A DNA stretch of 64,000 nucleotides. It comes from Colimorpha sp045597945 (lineage in GTDB: Bacteria; Bacteroidota; Bacteroidia; Bacteroidales; P3). Positions 16,165 to 25,157 of this stretch are shown piece after piece. Every line of letters begins with the position of its first letter. Positions within the stretch are counted from its first letter, which is position 1. The stretch is taken from positions 1-64,000 of the forward strand of contig JAZLLD010000055.1 in NCBI GenBank assembly GCA_045597945.1, read 5' to 3'. The notes beneath the pieces were generated by a model, which saw nothing but the letters and a program-made list of their open reading frames with translations, had not been told where the DNA came from and did not search any database. The position numbers and the translations under genes are program-made.

Positions 16165-18210
16165 TTATTTATCCATTGTAAAGAGGAATTCCTCGTTGGA
16201 TCTTGTGTTGGCCATGTTCTTGAGTAAGAATTCCATCGACTCCACGGGGGTCATGTCGGTCAGCAAGTTGCGCAGGGCCAGGATGCGCGAGAGCATGTTC
16301 TTGGGGACCAAGAGATCATCGCGGCGGGTGCTGGAAGCAGCCAGGTCGATGGCAGGATAGATGCGCTTGTTGGAGAGCTTTCTGTCCAGCTGGAGCTCCA
16401 TATTACCTGTACCCTTAAATTCCTCAAAGATAACGTCATCCATCTTGCTGCCGGTCTCGGTGAGAGCGGTGGCGATGATGGTGAGGGAACCGCCGTCTTC
16501 AATATTACGTGCGGCACCAAAGAAGCGCTTGGGCTTCTGGAGGGCATTGGCCTCGACACCACCGGAGAGCACCTTGCCGGAGGCAGGCTGCACGGTGTTG
16601 TAGGCACGAGCCAGGCGGGTGATGGAGTCAAGCACGATGACAACGTCGTGGCCACACTCGGTCATGCGCTTGGCCTTCTCAAGCACGATGTTGGCAATTC
16701 TCACATGGCGGTCGGCGGGCTCGTCGAAGGTGGAGGCGATAACCTCAGCCTTGACACTGCGCTGCATGTCGGTGACCTCCTCGGGGCGCTCATCAATCAG
16801 CAGCACCATGAGGTAGACCTCGGGATGGTTGTAGGCGATAGCGTTGGCAACCTCTTTGAGCAAGGTGGTCTTACCGGTCTTGGGCTGAGCCACGATGAGG
16901 CCGCGCTGACCCTTTCCGATGGGGGTAAACATGTCGATGATGCGGGTGGAGCGGGTCTCGCTGGGGTGGCCGGTCAGCTTGAATTTCTCATCCGGGAAGA
17001 GCGGGGTGAGCGACTCAAAGGGGATGCGGTCGCGGATGCGGTCGGGCGACAAGCCATTGATATCAAGAATCTTGACCAAGACAAAGAAGCGGTCGTTCTC
17101 CTTTGGAGGACGCACACGGCCATGGACGGTGTCGCCGGAGCGCAGGCCATAGGAATGGACTATCTGGGCGGAAACATATACATCGTCGGGGGAGGCAAGA
17201 TAGTTGTAGTCGGATGAGCGCAAGAAGCCGAAACCATCGGGTGCCAGCTCAAGCACACCTTCGCAGTCCACCACGCCCTCGGTATCAAAAGGATACACGG
17301 GTTTGGGGCGAGCCTCTTCGGCCGACTGCTCGGCATTATTATCTTGATACTTATTAAATTTACGATTTTTGCGGTCGAACTTATTGAAGCGTTCGCGGCG
17401 GTAGCCCTCGGCATTCTCCTTGGGGGCTTCGGCAGGCTGGGCTTCGCCTTCGCTGCTGGGGGCAGCGCTATCGTCGCCTTCGGCTTGCGCAGCGGCCACG
17501 GGTTCCTGATGGATATGCTCGCGATGTTTTTTTGTAGCTACCACAGCCTCAGCATTTTCTGCTGCGGGAGTTTCCACGGCGGGAGTCTCGGCCTTCACTT
17601 CCTCGGGCTTCTCGGCGTCGGTAGGAGCCTCGGGCTGTGCCTCGGCATCCTTGGCGGCGGTCTTCTTGGCGGGTTTGGCCTCAGCTGCATCAGCGGCAGC
17701 CTTCTTGGGGCGGCCACGGCGCTTCTTGGTCTCCTCAGTAGAAACATCTTCGGCAGCCGGGGCGGCAGGAGCTTCTTCCTCCTTCACGCGGATGAATTTG
17801 CCGGAAGGGCTGACTACATCGGGAATGGTGGGGATTTCCGGCACTTCGATATTGAAGCCCAGGGGGTCGCTGTCAGCAACCGAGAAAGAGTCTTTCTTCT
17901 CCTCAGCCGGGGTATTGTCGACCGGGGCTTTGCGGCCGCGCTTGTGCAATTCGGGGTTGTTTCTGGCCGACTCAGCGATAGGCATAGGTTTGATGCGGGT
18001 GCGCTTGGGGCGTGCGGTCTCGGCGGCCTTGGCCTTTTTCTTTTCTTCCTGCTCTTTGGTTATCGCATTGGGATTCTCAGACTGCAGTCCGATGATTTTA
18101 TAAATGAGATCCTGAGGTTCCAACCTTTCCGCATTGGCAATACTCAATTCTTTGGCAATATTGATGAGTTCAATATGAGCCTTGGCTTCTAATTCTGCTT
18201 TGCTATACAT
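16165..18210 (-). CDS. rho: transcription termination factor Rho
   Basis: 681 residues, hexameric RNA-dependent ATPase. The N-terminal Rho-N helices (about 8-50) are followed by about 250 residues of acidic, Ala/Pro/Lys-rich low-complexity sequence. The RNA-binding cold-shock-like domain (GVLELAPDGFGFLRSSDYNY) follows. The ATPase domain has Walker A QPKTGKT (about residue 440), IVLDSITRLARAYN and the Q/R-loop regions. The insertion makes it much longer than the 419-residue E. coli protein, as is usual in Bacteroidota. Monocistronic with a 120-base leader. Confidence 0.97.
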   Translation of the reverse strand: MYSKAELEAKAHIELINIAKELSIANAERLEPQDLIYKIIGLQSENPNAITKEQEEKKKAKAAETARPKRTRIKPMPIAESARNNPELHKRGRKAPVDNTPAEEKKDSFSVADSDPLGFNIEVPEIPTIPDVVSPSGKFIRVKEEEAPAAPAAEDVSTEETKKRRGRPKKAAADAAEAKPAKKTAAKDAEAQPEAPTDAEKPEEVKAETPAVETPAAENAEAVVATKKHREHIHQEPVAAAQAEGDDSAAPSSEGEAQPAEAPKENAEGYRRERFNKFDRKNRKFNKYQDNNAEQSAEEARPKPVYPFDTEGVVDCEGVLELAPDGFGFLRSSDYNYLASPDDVYVSAQIVHSYGLRSGDTVHGRVRPPKENDRFFVLVKILDINGLSPDRIRDRIPFESLTPLFPDEKFKLTGHPSETRSTRIIDMFTPIGKGQRGLIVAQPKTGKTTLLKEVANAIAYNHPEVYLMVLLIDERPEEVTDMQRSVKAEVIASTFDEPADRHVRIANIVLEKAKRMTECGHDVVIVLDSITRLARAYNTVQPASGKVLSGGVEANALQKPKRFFGAARNIEDGGSLTIIATALTETGSKMDDVIFEEFKGTGNMELQLDRKLSNKRIYPAIDLAASSTRRDDLLVPKNMLSRILALRNLLTDMTPVESMEFLLKNMANTRSNEEFLFTMDK

Positions 18211-18334
18211 ATCGCTAGCGTGTGTGCTTAGTGTTTTTTGAAAAAAATAGGTTCAACAAAAAAATCTTGGAACGGACTGAGAATAAGCAAATAATTTACA
18301 ATTTTCAAACAATCTCAGCCGGTTTTTGATACCG

Positions 18335-18342
18335 CAAAATTA
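18335..18342 (-). promoter_or_regulatory. -7 element for rho
   Basis: Minus-strand TAATTTTG followed by C, about 125 bases before the rho start. The long leader would allow autoregulation, common for rho, but no structure was identified. Confidence 0.5.
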
Positions 18343-18371
18343 CAAAAAAAAACTAACATTTGAAAAAAAAT

Positions 18372-18402
18372 TTTGTTGTTTGAATGAAAATGTGTAATTT
18401 TG
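18372..18402 (+). promoter_or_regulatory. promoter for gcvH
   Basis: TTTG at 18372-18375 and TAATTTTG at 18395-18402, separated by 19 bases: a good Bacteroidetes -33/-7 pair, 48 bases before the gcvH start. Confidence 0.75.
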
Positions 18403-18449
18403 CAAACAATTAAATAAACAATTTATAACACTTAATTAAGTAATACACA

Positions 18450-18827
18450 ATGAACATTCCTGAAAATCTGAAGTACACCCAGGACGACGAATGGGTACGC
18501 ATTGAAGGCGAATTTGCTTATGTAGGTATCACCGACTACGCTCAGCACGAGCTCGGCGACATCGTTTTTGTTGACGTTGATTGCGAAGGCGACACCATCG
18601 AAGGTGGCGAGGCTTTCGGTAGCGTTGAGGCTGTGAAGACCGTTGCTGATCTTCTCATGCCCGTAACCTCTGAGGTTGTTGAGTTCAACACCGCTCTCGA
18701 GGACGCTAGCGCTATCAACAACGATCCTTACGGCGCAGGCTGGATCATCAAGGTTAAGCCCGCTAACATGGCCGACATCGAGGGTCTCCTCGACGCTGCT
18801 GCTTATAAAGCAAAAATCGGTGCATAA
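18450..18827 (+). CDS. gcvH: glycine cleavage system H protein
   Basis: 125 residues. The lipoyl carrier that shuttles the aminomethyl group between the P, T and L proteins. Lipoylation lysine is K63 in GSVEAVKTVADL. The N-terminal LKYTQDDEWVRIEG and GITDYAQHELGDIVFVD are diagnostic. No other gcv gene is adjacent, so gcvP and gcvT must be elsewhere. It is monocistronic and ends in a terminator. Confidence 0.97.
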   Translation: MNIPENLKYTQDDEWVRIEGEFAYVGITDYAQHELGDIVFVDVDCEGDTIEGGEAFGSVEAVKTVADLLMPVTSEVVEFNTALEDASAINNDPYGAGWIIKVKPANMADIEGLLDAAAYKAKIGA

Positions 18828-18851
18828 TCGCCCATTATTTTGCCTTTACTC

Positions 18852-18886
18852 AAAGGCTGTCCGCAAGGGCAGCCTTTACTTTTTTG
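18852..18886 (+). terminator. terminator after gcvH
   Basis: 11-bp stem AAAGGCTGTCC (18852-18862) with GGGCAGCCTTT (18867-18877), one G-U pair, GCAA loop, then ACTTTTTT. Confidence 0.9.
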
Positions 18887-18888
18887 CC

Positions 18889-19033
18889 TTCCCCCGCCCT
18901 TCCTCCGCCACTTATACCTTATTTATACTATAGTTATCCTATATTTATACTATTATATATAGGATAAATAAGGTATAAATATAGAATAAATATAGGATAA
19001 GGAACGGAGGTAGAGCGGAGGTAAGGTGGGGTG
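18889..19033. repeat. 11-bp-period palindromic array, copy 1
   Basis: Left GC units TTCCCCCGCCC, TTCCTCCGCCA. Left AT units TATACCTTATT, TATACTATAGT, TATCCTATATT, TATACTATTA (18913-18955). Inverted right units TATATAGGATA, AATAAGGTATA, AATATAGAATA, AATATAGGATA (18956-18999). Then AGGAAC and GC units GGAACGGAGGT, AGAGCGGAGGT, AAGGTGGGGTG. The 11-base register runs through the AT core and flanks. It lies between the gcvH terminator and the next promoter. Confidence 0.9.
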
Positions 19034-19104
19034 ACGCTTGGGCTGCTCCGGCAGAGGTTTGGCCGCAAAGTGAATTTTTTTTCGCAAATATCAATTTTTT
19101 TATG

Positions 19105-19112
19105 TATATTTG
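19105..19112 (+). promoter_or_regulatory. -7 element for the sensory hydrogenase operon
   Basis: TATATTTG followed by C, 37 bases before the first start codon. No clear -33 element. Confidence 0.5.
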
Positions 19113-19148
19113 CATTTTATTAATTTGTACAAATAATAATATAATAAT

Positions 19149-19445
19149 ATGATTATCAAAGTATGCGTCGGCAGTTCATGCCATTTGAAAGGTTCCTACG
19201 ACGTGATCGAGGCCATGAAGAACATCCTGAAGAAGCACCAACTGGAGGACAAAGTAGAGCTGGAAGCCAGTTTCTGCCTGGGTCATTGCGCCAAAGGCGT
19301 TTCGGTTGCCGCTGAAGAGTTGGGCGACGTCAAGGTGGTTGAAAACCCCAGCGTCTCCATCACCGAGGATGGCTTGATGCTCCACAATGTTAACGGCCAG
19401 AACGTTGAGGCCCTTTTCGAAAAAGAAATCCTGCCCCTGCTGTAG
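19149..19445 (+). CDS. thioredoxin-like [2Fe-2S] ferredoxin (NuoE-type)
   Basis: 98 residues. Four cysteines in CVGSSC (6, 11) and CLGHC (43, 47) match the C-x(4-5)-C...C-x3-C pattern of thioredoxin-fold [2Fe-2S] domains. Cytosolic electron carrier. It is first in the operon with the HydS-like hydrogenase and the PP2C phosphatase, so it probably exchanges electrons with, or relays a signal from, that hydrogenase. The 78-base gap to the next gene shows no terminator. Confidence 0.85.
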   Translation: MIIKVCVGSSCHLKGSYDVIEAMKNILKKHQLEDKVELEASFCLGHCAKGVSVAAEELGDVKVVENPSVSITEDGLMLHNVNGQNVEALFEKEILPLL

Positions 19446-19523
19446 TCGGCCAATAACATCCGGCTGTTTTCACTGATTCCGGCGATAACTCCAATCGCCG
19501 ACAACAAACTTAAGCCCACAAAC

Positions 19524-21248
19524 ATGGCTATATCTCAGTTTCTAGATTTCAAGCGCGTGAAGTGCAAGGACTGCTTCCGCTGCTTGCGCGAATGCCCGGT
19601 GAAGGCCATCAGCTTCGCCAACCAATATGCCCAGATTATCGACGACCGCTGCATCCTCTGCGGCCGCTGTATGCATGTATGCCCGCAGAATGCAAAGATT
19701 GTACACGGCGATTTCGACCGCGTGCTCAATATGTTACGCAACGGACAGAAAGTGATTGCCAGTGTGGCACCTTCCTTTGTTTCGTGCCTGGGGCTGAAGA
19801 GTTTTGCCCCGCTGCGCGGAGCGCTGAAGCAGATGGGTTTCTACGATGCTGAGGAGACCGCCCGCGGCGCTGAATGGGTCACCCGGGAGTACGACCGCCT
19901 GCTGAAATCTGGTGAGTACAAGAACTTTATCACTTCGGCTTGCCCCTCGGCATGCCGCCTGATTCAGGAATATTTCCCCCAGGCCCTCCCCTACCTCGCC
20001 CCCGTGGTTTCGCCCATGGTGGCACATGCCAAACTGATTCACGCTGAGCACCCCGATGCCGAGGTGGTGTTCTTCGGCCCCTGCCTGGCCAAGAAACGCG
20101 AGGCCGCTGAGTCCGGCGAGATTTCCGCCGTGATTACTTTCAGCGAGATGATGGATGAGAAATGCCCGGTTGACTTGAAGACGGTGATTGCCAACAGTGC
20201 CGAGGATTCTTCTGCCCCCGCAGCCATCGACTACAAGGCCAAGGGGTATCCCGTGACCGAAGGTATCATACGCTCATTCACCAAACTGCCTGAGGGCTAC
20301 AGATATATGACCGTGGACGGCCCCAAGCGCTGCATGGAGGTGCTGGAGAATATTGAGAACTACGAGGGTGTGTTTATGGAGATTAACATCTGCCCTGATG
20401 GTTGCGTGAATGGCCCTTGCGCCGTGCTGCCCATAGGTGGCATCACCAAGGCCAAGGTGGAGCTGTTGGACTATGTTGACAATGAGAAGGAATTGTATCC
20501 CACTGCAACTCAGCCCGAAACAACGGATGTTGAATTCCAATGCGAGCACCCGAGAGTGACTAACCGCAGTCGCAAGGTGACTGACAAAGAGATTGAAGAG
20601 GTGCTGCAACGCACCGGCAAGATGTCGCCAGCCGATGAGCTGAACTGCGGTGTGTGCGGTTATCGCAGTTGCCGCGGCAAGGCATGGGCCGTGATTAACG
20701 GTTATGCCGATATCGAGATGTGCCTGCCTTATATGCGCAAGAAGGCCGAGTCGCTGGCCGTGGCCGTAGTGCACAAGAGCCCTGAGGGCATCATCATCGT
20801 GAACAGCGACATGGAGATTGTGGATGCCAACGCAACGGCTATGGACATGCTGGGCATGGGCGGCAATCCCGAAAGTCTCACCCCGCAGCCGCTGAACGAC
20901 TTTTTCTCGCCCCTTGATTTCTATCTTGCCTATACACAAAAACATAATGTAGAGGTTCACAAGCAGTTTATCCGCTCCACGCAGCGTTATGTGGATATCA
21001 CCATCTGCAACATGGAGGAGAACAAGCTGATTTTCGGCCAGATGAAGGATGTGACCGAGGAGGTGAACTACGAGAAGAAGTTGGAACACCTGCGCCATGA
21101 GACGCTGGAAACTACCGATAAGGTGATTATGAAGCAGATGCGTGTGGCTCAAGAGATTGCGTCGCTTCTGGGCGAGACAACCGCGGAAACCAAGGTGGCG
21201 CTGCTGAACTTGAAGAAGATGTTGCAACAAGAGACCGAAAAGGAGTAG
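19524..21248 (+). CDS. hydS: sensory-type (group C) [FeFe]-hydrogenase with PAS domain
   Basis: 574 residues. Two [4Fe-4S] motifs (C14/17/20/24 and C43/46/49/53) precede an H-cluster domain with altered signatures: TSACPSAC (C140), FGPCLAKK (C187) and ICPDGC (C290, C294), versus TSCCP, MPCxxKK and ACPGGC in catalytic enzymes. A further four-cysteine cluster (C375, C378, C383, C400) and a PAS domain (about 410-515) follow, then a coiled-coil-like tail. This order is that of HydS, proposed to sense H2 or redox state and signal through its PAS domain. The neighbouring PP2C phosphatase supports a signalling role; gas sensing itself is inferred. Confidence 0.88.
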   Translation: MAISQFLDFKRVKCKDCFRCLRECPVKAISFANQYAQIIDDRCILCGRCMHVCPQNAKIVHGDFDRVLNMLRNGQKVIASVAPSFVSCLGLKSFAPLRGALKQMGFYDAEETARGAEWVTREYDRLLKSGEYKNFITSACPSACRLIQEYFPQALPYLAPVVSPMVAHAKLIHAEHPDAEVVFFGPCLAKKREAAESGEISAVITFSEMMDEKCPVDLKTVIANSAEDSSAPAAIDYKAKGYPVTEGIIRSFTKLPEGYRYMTVDGPKRCMEVLENIENYEGVFMEINICPDGCVNGPCAVLPIGGITKAKVELLDYVDNEKELYPTATQPETTDVEFQCEHPRVTNRSRKVTDKEIEEVLQRTGKMSPADELNCGVCGYRSCRGKAWAVINGYADIEMCLPYMRKKAESLAVAVVHKSPEGIIIVNSDMEIVDANATAMDMLGMGGNPESLTPQPLNDFFSPLDFYLAYTQKHNVEVHKQFIRSTQRYVDITICNMEENKLIFGQMKDVTEEVNYEKKLEHLRHETLETTDKVIMKQMRVAQEIASLLGETTAETKVALLNLKKMLQQETEKE

Positions 21249-21252
21249 CGCT

Positions 21253-22413
21253 ATGGAACTATGTCTTGAGACCGGCTATACCTCGCTGAACCATGTTGGC
21301 GAAGAGTTATGTGGCGACCATGTGGAGAGTTGCGTGAATGGCGAGTACACCACTTTGGTTCTTGCCGACGGACTTGGCAGCGGTGTGAAAGCCAGCATCT
21401 TATCTACACTTACGTCAAAGATTCTCTGCACCATGGTGGCGAACGAAATCGACATTACCGAGTGTGTGCAGACAATTATCGAGACACTGCCCGTGTGCCA
21501 TGAAAGAGGCGTGGCCTATTCCACTTTTTCAGTCATCCATGTCAACCGCCAAGGCAAGGGCTATCTGTTTGAATTTGACAATCCCGAGGCTATTTATTAC
21601 CACAACGGCAAGGCTATTGATTTCGAAAGAGAGGAGCTGGATGTTTGCGGTAAGACGGTGTATAAGAGTGTGTTGTCCCTGACTGAGGGCGATATTGTGA
21701 TGGTGATGAGCGACGGAACAGTGCATGCCGGCATCGGCCGAGTGCTTAATTTCGGCTGGCCCCGCGAGGTAATCAAGGAATATCTCAACCACCATTTGAC
21801 GGATGATCTGACAGCCCGTGCGGCAGCCTGCGTGCTGGCCACGGCTTGCAACGAGATTTATGAAGGCGAACCTAGCGACGACACTACGGTGGCAGCAGTT
21901 CGCATCCGTAAACGTATGGATGTGAGCGTGATGGTTGGTCCTCCGGTAAATAAAGAACAAGACGAAGAGCATGTGCGCCGCTTTATGGAAGGCGACGGCT
22001 ACAAAGTTGTGTGCGGGGGTACCAGTTCAAAGATTCTAGCTCGCCAGTTAGGCAAACGAGTGAAACCTTCGCTAGAATATAGCGACCCCACCATTCCGCC
22101 TACCGGTATTATAGATGGTATCGACTTGGTGACCGAGGGCGTTATCACATTGCGCCGACTGTTGGAGATTTCTCGCAAGTATCTTTCCATTTCCGACTTG
22201 ACACCCAAGTATTTTGAGAAGGACGATGGTGCGTCGCGCCTAGCAGACATGCTGTTTGAGCGTTCCACTCATGTGCATTTCTTTGTAGGCCAAAGTGTTA
22301 ACGAAGCCCATCAAGGTTTGGAGATTGACATTACAATGAAACTTAAATTGGTAGAAAGTCTTGCCGCCAACCTCCGAGCTATGGGCAAAGAAGTCACCCT
22401 ACTTTACGACTAA
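21253..22413 (+). CDS. PP2C/SpoIIE-family serine phosphatase
   Basis: 386 residues, 4 bases after hydS. LADGLGSGVKAS (about 36-47) and VMVMSDGTVHAG contain the metal-binding aspartates of the PP2C/SpoIIE fold, and PSDDTTVAAVRI ends the catalytic domain (about residue 220). The remaining 165 residues (CGGTSSKILARQLGK, PTGIIDGIDLVTEGVITL) are conserved in phosphatases linked to HydS hydrogenases but have no function I can name. Likely the output of the hydrogenase sensor, dephosphorylating an unknown protein. Soluble, no transmembrane segment. Confidence 0.85.
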   Translation: MELCLETGYTSLNHVGEELCGDHVESCVNGEYTTLVLADGLGSGVKASILSTLTSKILCTMVANEIDITECVQTIIETLPVCHERGVAYSTFSVIHVNRQGKGYLFEFDNPEAIYYHNGKAIDFEREELDVCGKTVYKSVLSLTEGDIVMVMSDGTVHAGIGRVLNFGWPREVIKEYLNHHLTDDLTARAAACVLATACNEIYEGEPSDDTTVAAVRIRKRMDVSVMVGPPVNKEQDEEHVRRFMEGDGYKVVCGGTSSKILARQLGKRVKPSLEYSDPTIPPTGIIDGIDLVTEGVITLRRLLEISRKYLSISDLTPKYFEKDDGASRLADMLFERSTHVHFFVGQSVNEAHQGLEIDITMKLKLVESLAANLRAMGKEVTLLYD

Positions 22414-22418
22414 GAATT

Positions 22419-22820
22419 ATGGTAAAAAAACACTGGCTGATTTTGACGAATGGCCTTGTATGGACAGCCGCAGGCATAAACATTGCCCGCATCGGCATTA
22501 TTTCGGCCATTGAAAACGGCACATGGGTCTGGCTCTATGGCCTGATAGTCTTTGCGCTATTCGGCACTATGTTTTTTCGCGTCATCAGCAAAAACACCAA
22601 GCGCATCCGGGCTATGGAGCAAGAAAAAGCTCCTATTTATAAGTTCCTCACTCTCAAAGGATATCTCATTATCGCGTTTATGATGACGCTGGGAATTGTC
22701 CTCCGCCATATAGGAAGTATCCCCAACAGCTTTTTTGCTTTCTTTTATTCTGGATTGGGATGTGCCTTAGCCTCGGCAGGACTGTATTCCATCTTCAAAC
22801 TTGCCATCACGAAGAGATAA
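22419..22820 (+). CDS. small four-helix membrane protein
   Basis: 133 residues with four hydrophobic segments: LILTNGLVWTAAGINIARI, VWLYGLIVFALFGTMFF, YLIIAFMMTLGIVLRHIG, and FFAFFYSGLGCALASAGLY. It starts 6 bases after the phosphatase stop and is the last gene before a terminator, so it belongs to the sensory-hydrogenase operon. No known family recognised; a membrane partner is possible. Confidence 0.8.
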   Translation: MVKKHWLILTNGLVWTAAGINIARIGIISAIENGTWVWLYGLIVFALFGTMFFRVISKNTKRIRAMEQEKAPIYKFLTLKGYLIIAFMMTLGIVLRHIGSIPNSFFAFFYSGLGCALASAGLYSIFKLAITKR

Positions 22821-22839
22821 TAATTCCAATCATAAAATA

Positions 22840-22872
22840 AAAAGAGGTCGCCCGAAAGCGACCTCTTTTATT
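22840..22872. terminator. bidirectional terminator between two hydrogenase operons
   Basis: 12-bp stem AAAAGAGGTCGC (22840-22851) with GCGACCTCTTTT (22858-22869), T-runs on both strands. It separates the convergent sensory (+) and catalytic (-) hydrogenase operons. Confidence 0.9.
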
Positions 22873-22887
22873 TATGCCAGATAACTA

Positions 22888-23367
22888 TTATTCAGCATAT
22901 TCGGCAATGATGCCGGACACCATGTTGGGGGTGAGTCGGCCGTAGACCTTCTCGCCAATCATGGCCACGGGAGCCAAGCTGCAAGCACCGACACAGCGGA
23001 GGGTGTTGAGAGAGAACTTGCCGTCGGCAGTGGTCTGACCTTCGCCGATGCCCAGCTGGCGCTTGAACTCCTCAAGGAGTTTGTCGCTACCGCGCACGTG
23101 GCAGGCAGTACCCAGGCAGATGTCGATAGGATATTTGCCCTTGGGGGTCATGGTGAAGAAGGAATAGAAGGATACGATGCCGAAAACCTTGGCCACAGGC
23201 ATTCTGAGCTGTTTGGCCACGAACTCCTGTACCTCAGCGGGGAGGTAGCCGAGTTTGCCCTGCACACCATGGAGCACATGGATAACATTTGAGGCGAGGT
23301 TGCCGTTTTCATTGCAGACGTCAATGATGACCTGCTTGTTTCTTTCGTTTAATTCAAACTTACACAT
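22888..23367 (-). CDS. hydC: NAD-linked [FeFe]-hydrogenase subunit HydC (NuoE-like)
   Basis: 159 residues of the 24-kDa NuoE family. VLHGVQGKLGYLPAEVQEFVA begins the helical region. The [2Fe-2S] ligands are CLGTAC and CVGAC (C-x4-5-C and C-x3-C). Last gene of the hydB-hydA-hydC operon, 15 bases after hydA. It passes electrons between the flavin subunit HydB and HydA. Its order and spacing leave little doubt. Confidence 0.92.
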   Translation of the reverse strand: MCKFELNERNKQVIIDVCNENGNLASNVIHVLHGVQGKLGYLPAEVQEFVAKQLRMPVAKVFGIVSFYSFFTMTPKGKYPIDICLGTACHVRGSDKLLEEFKRQLGIGEGQTTADGKFSLNTLRCVGACSLAPVAMIGEKVYGRLTPNMVSGIIAEYAE

Positions 23368-23382
23368 AGCTTTCTCGGTTTA

Positions 23383-25155
23383 TTAGAGTCCAAAATTCTT
23401 TTCTGACTTATCAAAGTAGTGAGTGTGAAGCAGATGATGTGCCTTCTCGCCACAAGGTTCGCCCAAGTACTCTTTGTAGAGTTCCTGAATGTAGGGATTC
23501 TCGTGGGATTTGCGGATGGGCTTGGATGCATCTTCCTCGTACACAGCCTGCAGACGTTTCTCAACCTTGGAGAAGTCGCCGTGGTGGTAGGGCTGGCCAG
23601 CGCCACCTACGCAACCGCCGGGGCAAGCCATGACCTCGATGGCATGGAACTGAGCTTCGCCACTGCGAACTTTGTCGAGCAGTTTGCGAGCATTACCCAG
23701 ACCGTGAGCAATACCAATGTGGATGGGAGTGCCATCAAAATCAACGGTTGCTTCGCGAACGCCAGAGAGGCCGCGGAGCTCCTTGAAATCGACTTTGCCG
23801 AGGGATTTCTTGGTGTAAAGTTCATAAGCAGTGCGAGTTGCAGCTTCGATAACACCGCCAGTTGCGCCAAAAATAACAGCGGCACCGGTGCTCTCGCCGA
23901 GAGGACGGTCGAAGTCGCTTTCAACCAACTCATCAAAACGGATACCAAGAAGTTTGATCATGTCGGCAAGCTCACGAGTGGTGAGGCTGTAGTCAACATC
24001 GGGATTACCGTCAACCTTGAACTCATCGCGCTGACACTCATATTTCTTAGCAACGCAAGGCATGATAGCTACGACAACGAGGTCTTCGCGTTTGATGCCA
24101 AGTTTCTCAGCCCAGTAGTTCTTAGCGATAGCGCCAAACATCTGCATGGGGCTCTTTGCGGTCGAGGGAACATCCAGCATATCAGGATAGTAGGTCTCGA
24201 AGAAGTTAACCCAACCGGGGCAGCAGCTGGTCATGATGGGGAGGCGGACGCTCTTGTCGCCATTCATGAAGCGAGAAATACGGTCAAGCATCTCGGTACC
24301 TTCTTCCATGATGGTGAGGTCGGCAGCAAAGTCGGTGTCAAACACATAGTTGAAACCGAGCTGACGCAGAGCGGTAACCATCTTACCAGTTACACGACTA
24401 CCGGGTTCCATGCCAAATTCTTCACCGAGGGCAACGCGGACGGCGGGAGCGGTCTGGACGATAACGGTTTTCTTAGGATTGTTGAGGGCGTTCATCACAT
24501 CGCGGGTGTTGTTGACCTCAGAGAGGGCTCCAACGGGGCATGCCTGGACGCACTGACCGCACATAACACAAGGTGTATCAACGAGTTTCTTCTCAAAAGC
24601 GGTGCCAACTACAGCTTCAAAACCACGGTTAATACCGGAAAGAACGCCTACGGTCTGCATCTCATTGCAGACGGTTTCGCAACGGCGGCACATGATGCAC
24701 TTGTCCATGTCACGGATGATGGCGGGAGAAATATCTTTCTTATAATGAGACTGTTCACCTGAATAAGTGATCTCACGCAGACCCAGGTCGATGGCCAGTT
24801 TCTGCAGTTCGCACTTGCCAGCCTGAGGGCAGACGAGGCAGTCAGCAGGATGGTCGGAAAGGATGAGGTCGACCACGGTGCGGCGAGCCATGATGACACG
24901 CAGAGAGTGGGTATGGACAACCATGCCTTCGGACACCTGGGTGTAGCAGGAAGGAACGAGATTCTTGTTGCCTTCAACCTCAACAACACAAACACGGCAC
25001 GAACCGGGTTTGTTTTCAATGCCCTGACCTTTCAGTTCGTAATGGCAGAGGGTGGGAATTTCAATACCGACGCTTTTTGCAGCCTGAAGGATTGTGGTAC
25101 CTTTGGGGACCTGCAAATAATGATCATCGATAGTTAATGCTATCATATTTTCCAT
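23383..25155 (-). CDS. hydA: [FeFe]-hydrogenase catalytic subunit HydA (group A, multimeric)
   Basis: 590 residues. An N-terminal [2Fe-2S] domain (CHYE...GSCRVC...PSC) is followed by a His-ligated [4Fe-4S] cluster (HPADCLVCPQAGKC) and two [4Fe-4S] motifs (CIMCRRCETVC and CVMCGQCVQACP). The H-cluster domain is intact with TSCCPGW, MPCVAKK and MACPGGCVGG. A C-terminal extension ends CGEKAHHLLHTHY. With HydB and HydC it forms the cytosolic trimeric NAD(H)/ferredoxin enzyme (electron-bifurcating or confurcating type) that makes or consumes H2. Maturases HydEFG are not in this window. Confidence 0.93.
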   Translation of the reverse strand: MENMIALTIDDHYLQVPKGTTILQAAKSVGIEIPTLCHYELKGQGIENKPGSCRVCVVEVEGNKNLVPSCYTQVSEGMVVHTHSLRVIMARRTVVDLILSDHPADCLVCPQAGKCELQKLAIDLGLREITYSGEQSHYKKDISPAIIRDMDKCIMCRRCETVCNEMQTVGVLSGINRGFEAVVGTAFEKKLVDTPCVMCGQCVQACPVGALSEVNNTRDVMNALNNPKKTVIVQTAPAVRVALGEEFGMEPGSRVTGKMVTALRQLGFNYVFDTDFAADLTIMEEGTEMLDRISRFMNGDKSVRLPIMTSCCPGWVNFFETYYPDMLDVPSTAKSPMQMFGAIAKNYWAEKLGIKREDLVVVAIMPCVAKKYECQRDEFKVDGNPDVDYSLTTRELADMIKLLGIRFDELVESDFDRPLGESTGAAVIFGATGGVIEAATRTAYELYTKKSLGKVDFKELRGLSGVREATVDFDGTPIHIGIAHGLGNARKLLDKVRSGEAQFHAIEVMACPGGCVGGAGQPYHHGDFSKVEKRLQAVYEEDASKPIRKSHENPYIQELYKEYLGEPCGEKAHHLLHTHYFDKSEKNFGL

Positions 25156-25157
25156 GA

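Noticed and set aside
17344..18192. Open frame of 282 codons opposite the low-complexity part of rho
   Set aside because: Its glycine-rich composition is only the complement of the Ala/Pro-rich insertion of Rho.
23419..24762. Long plus-strand frame of 447 codons opposite hydA
   Set aside because: HydA has full cluster motifs on the other strand; this one has none.
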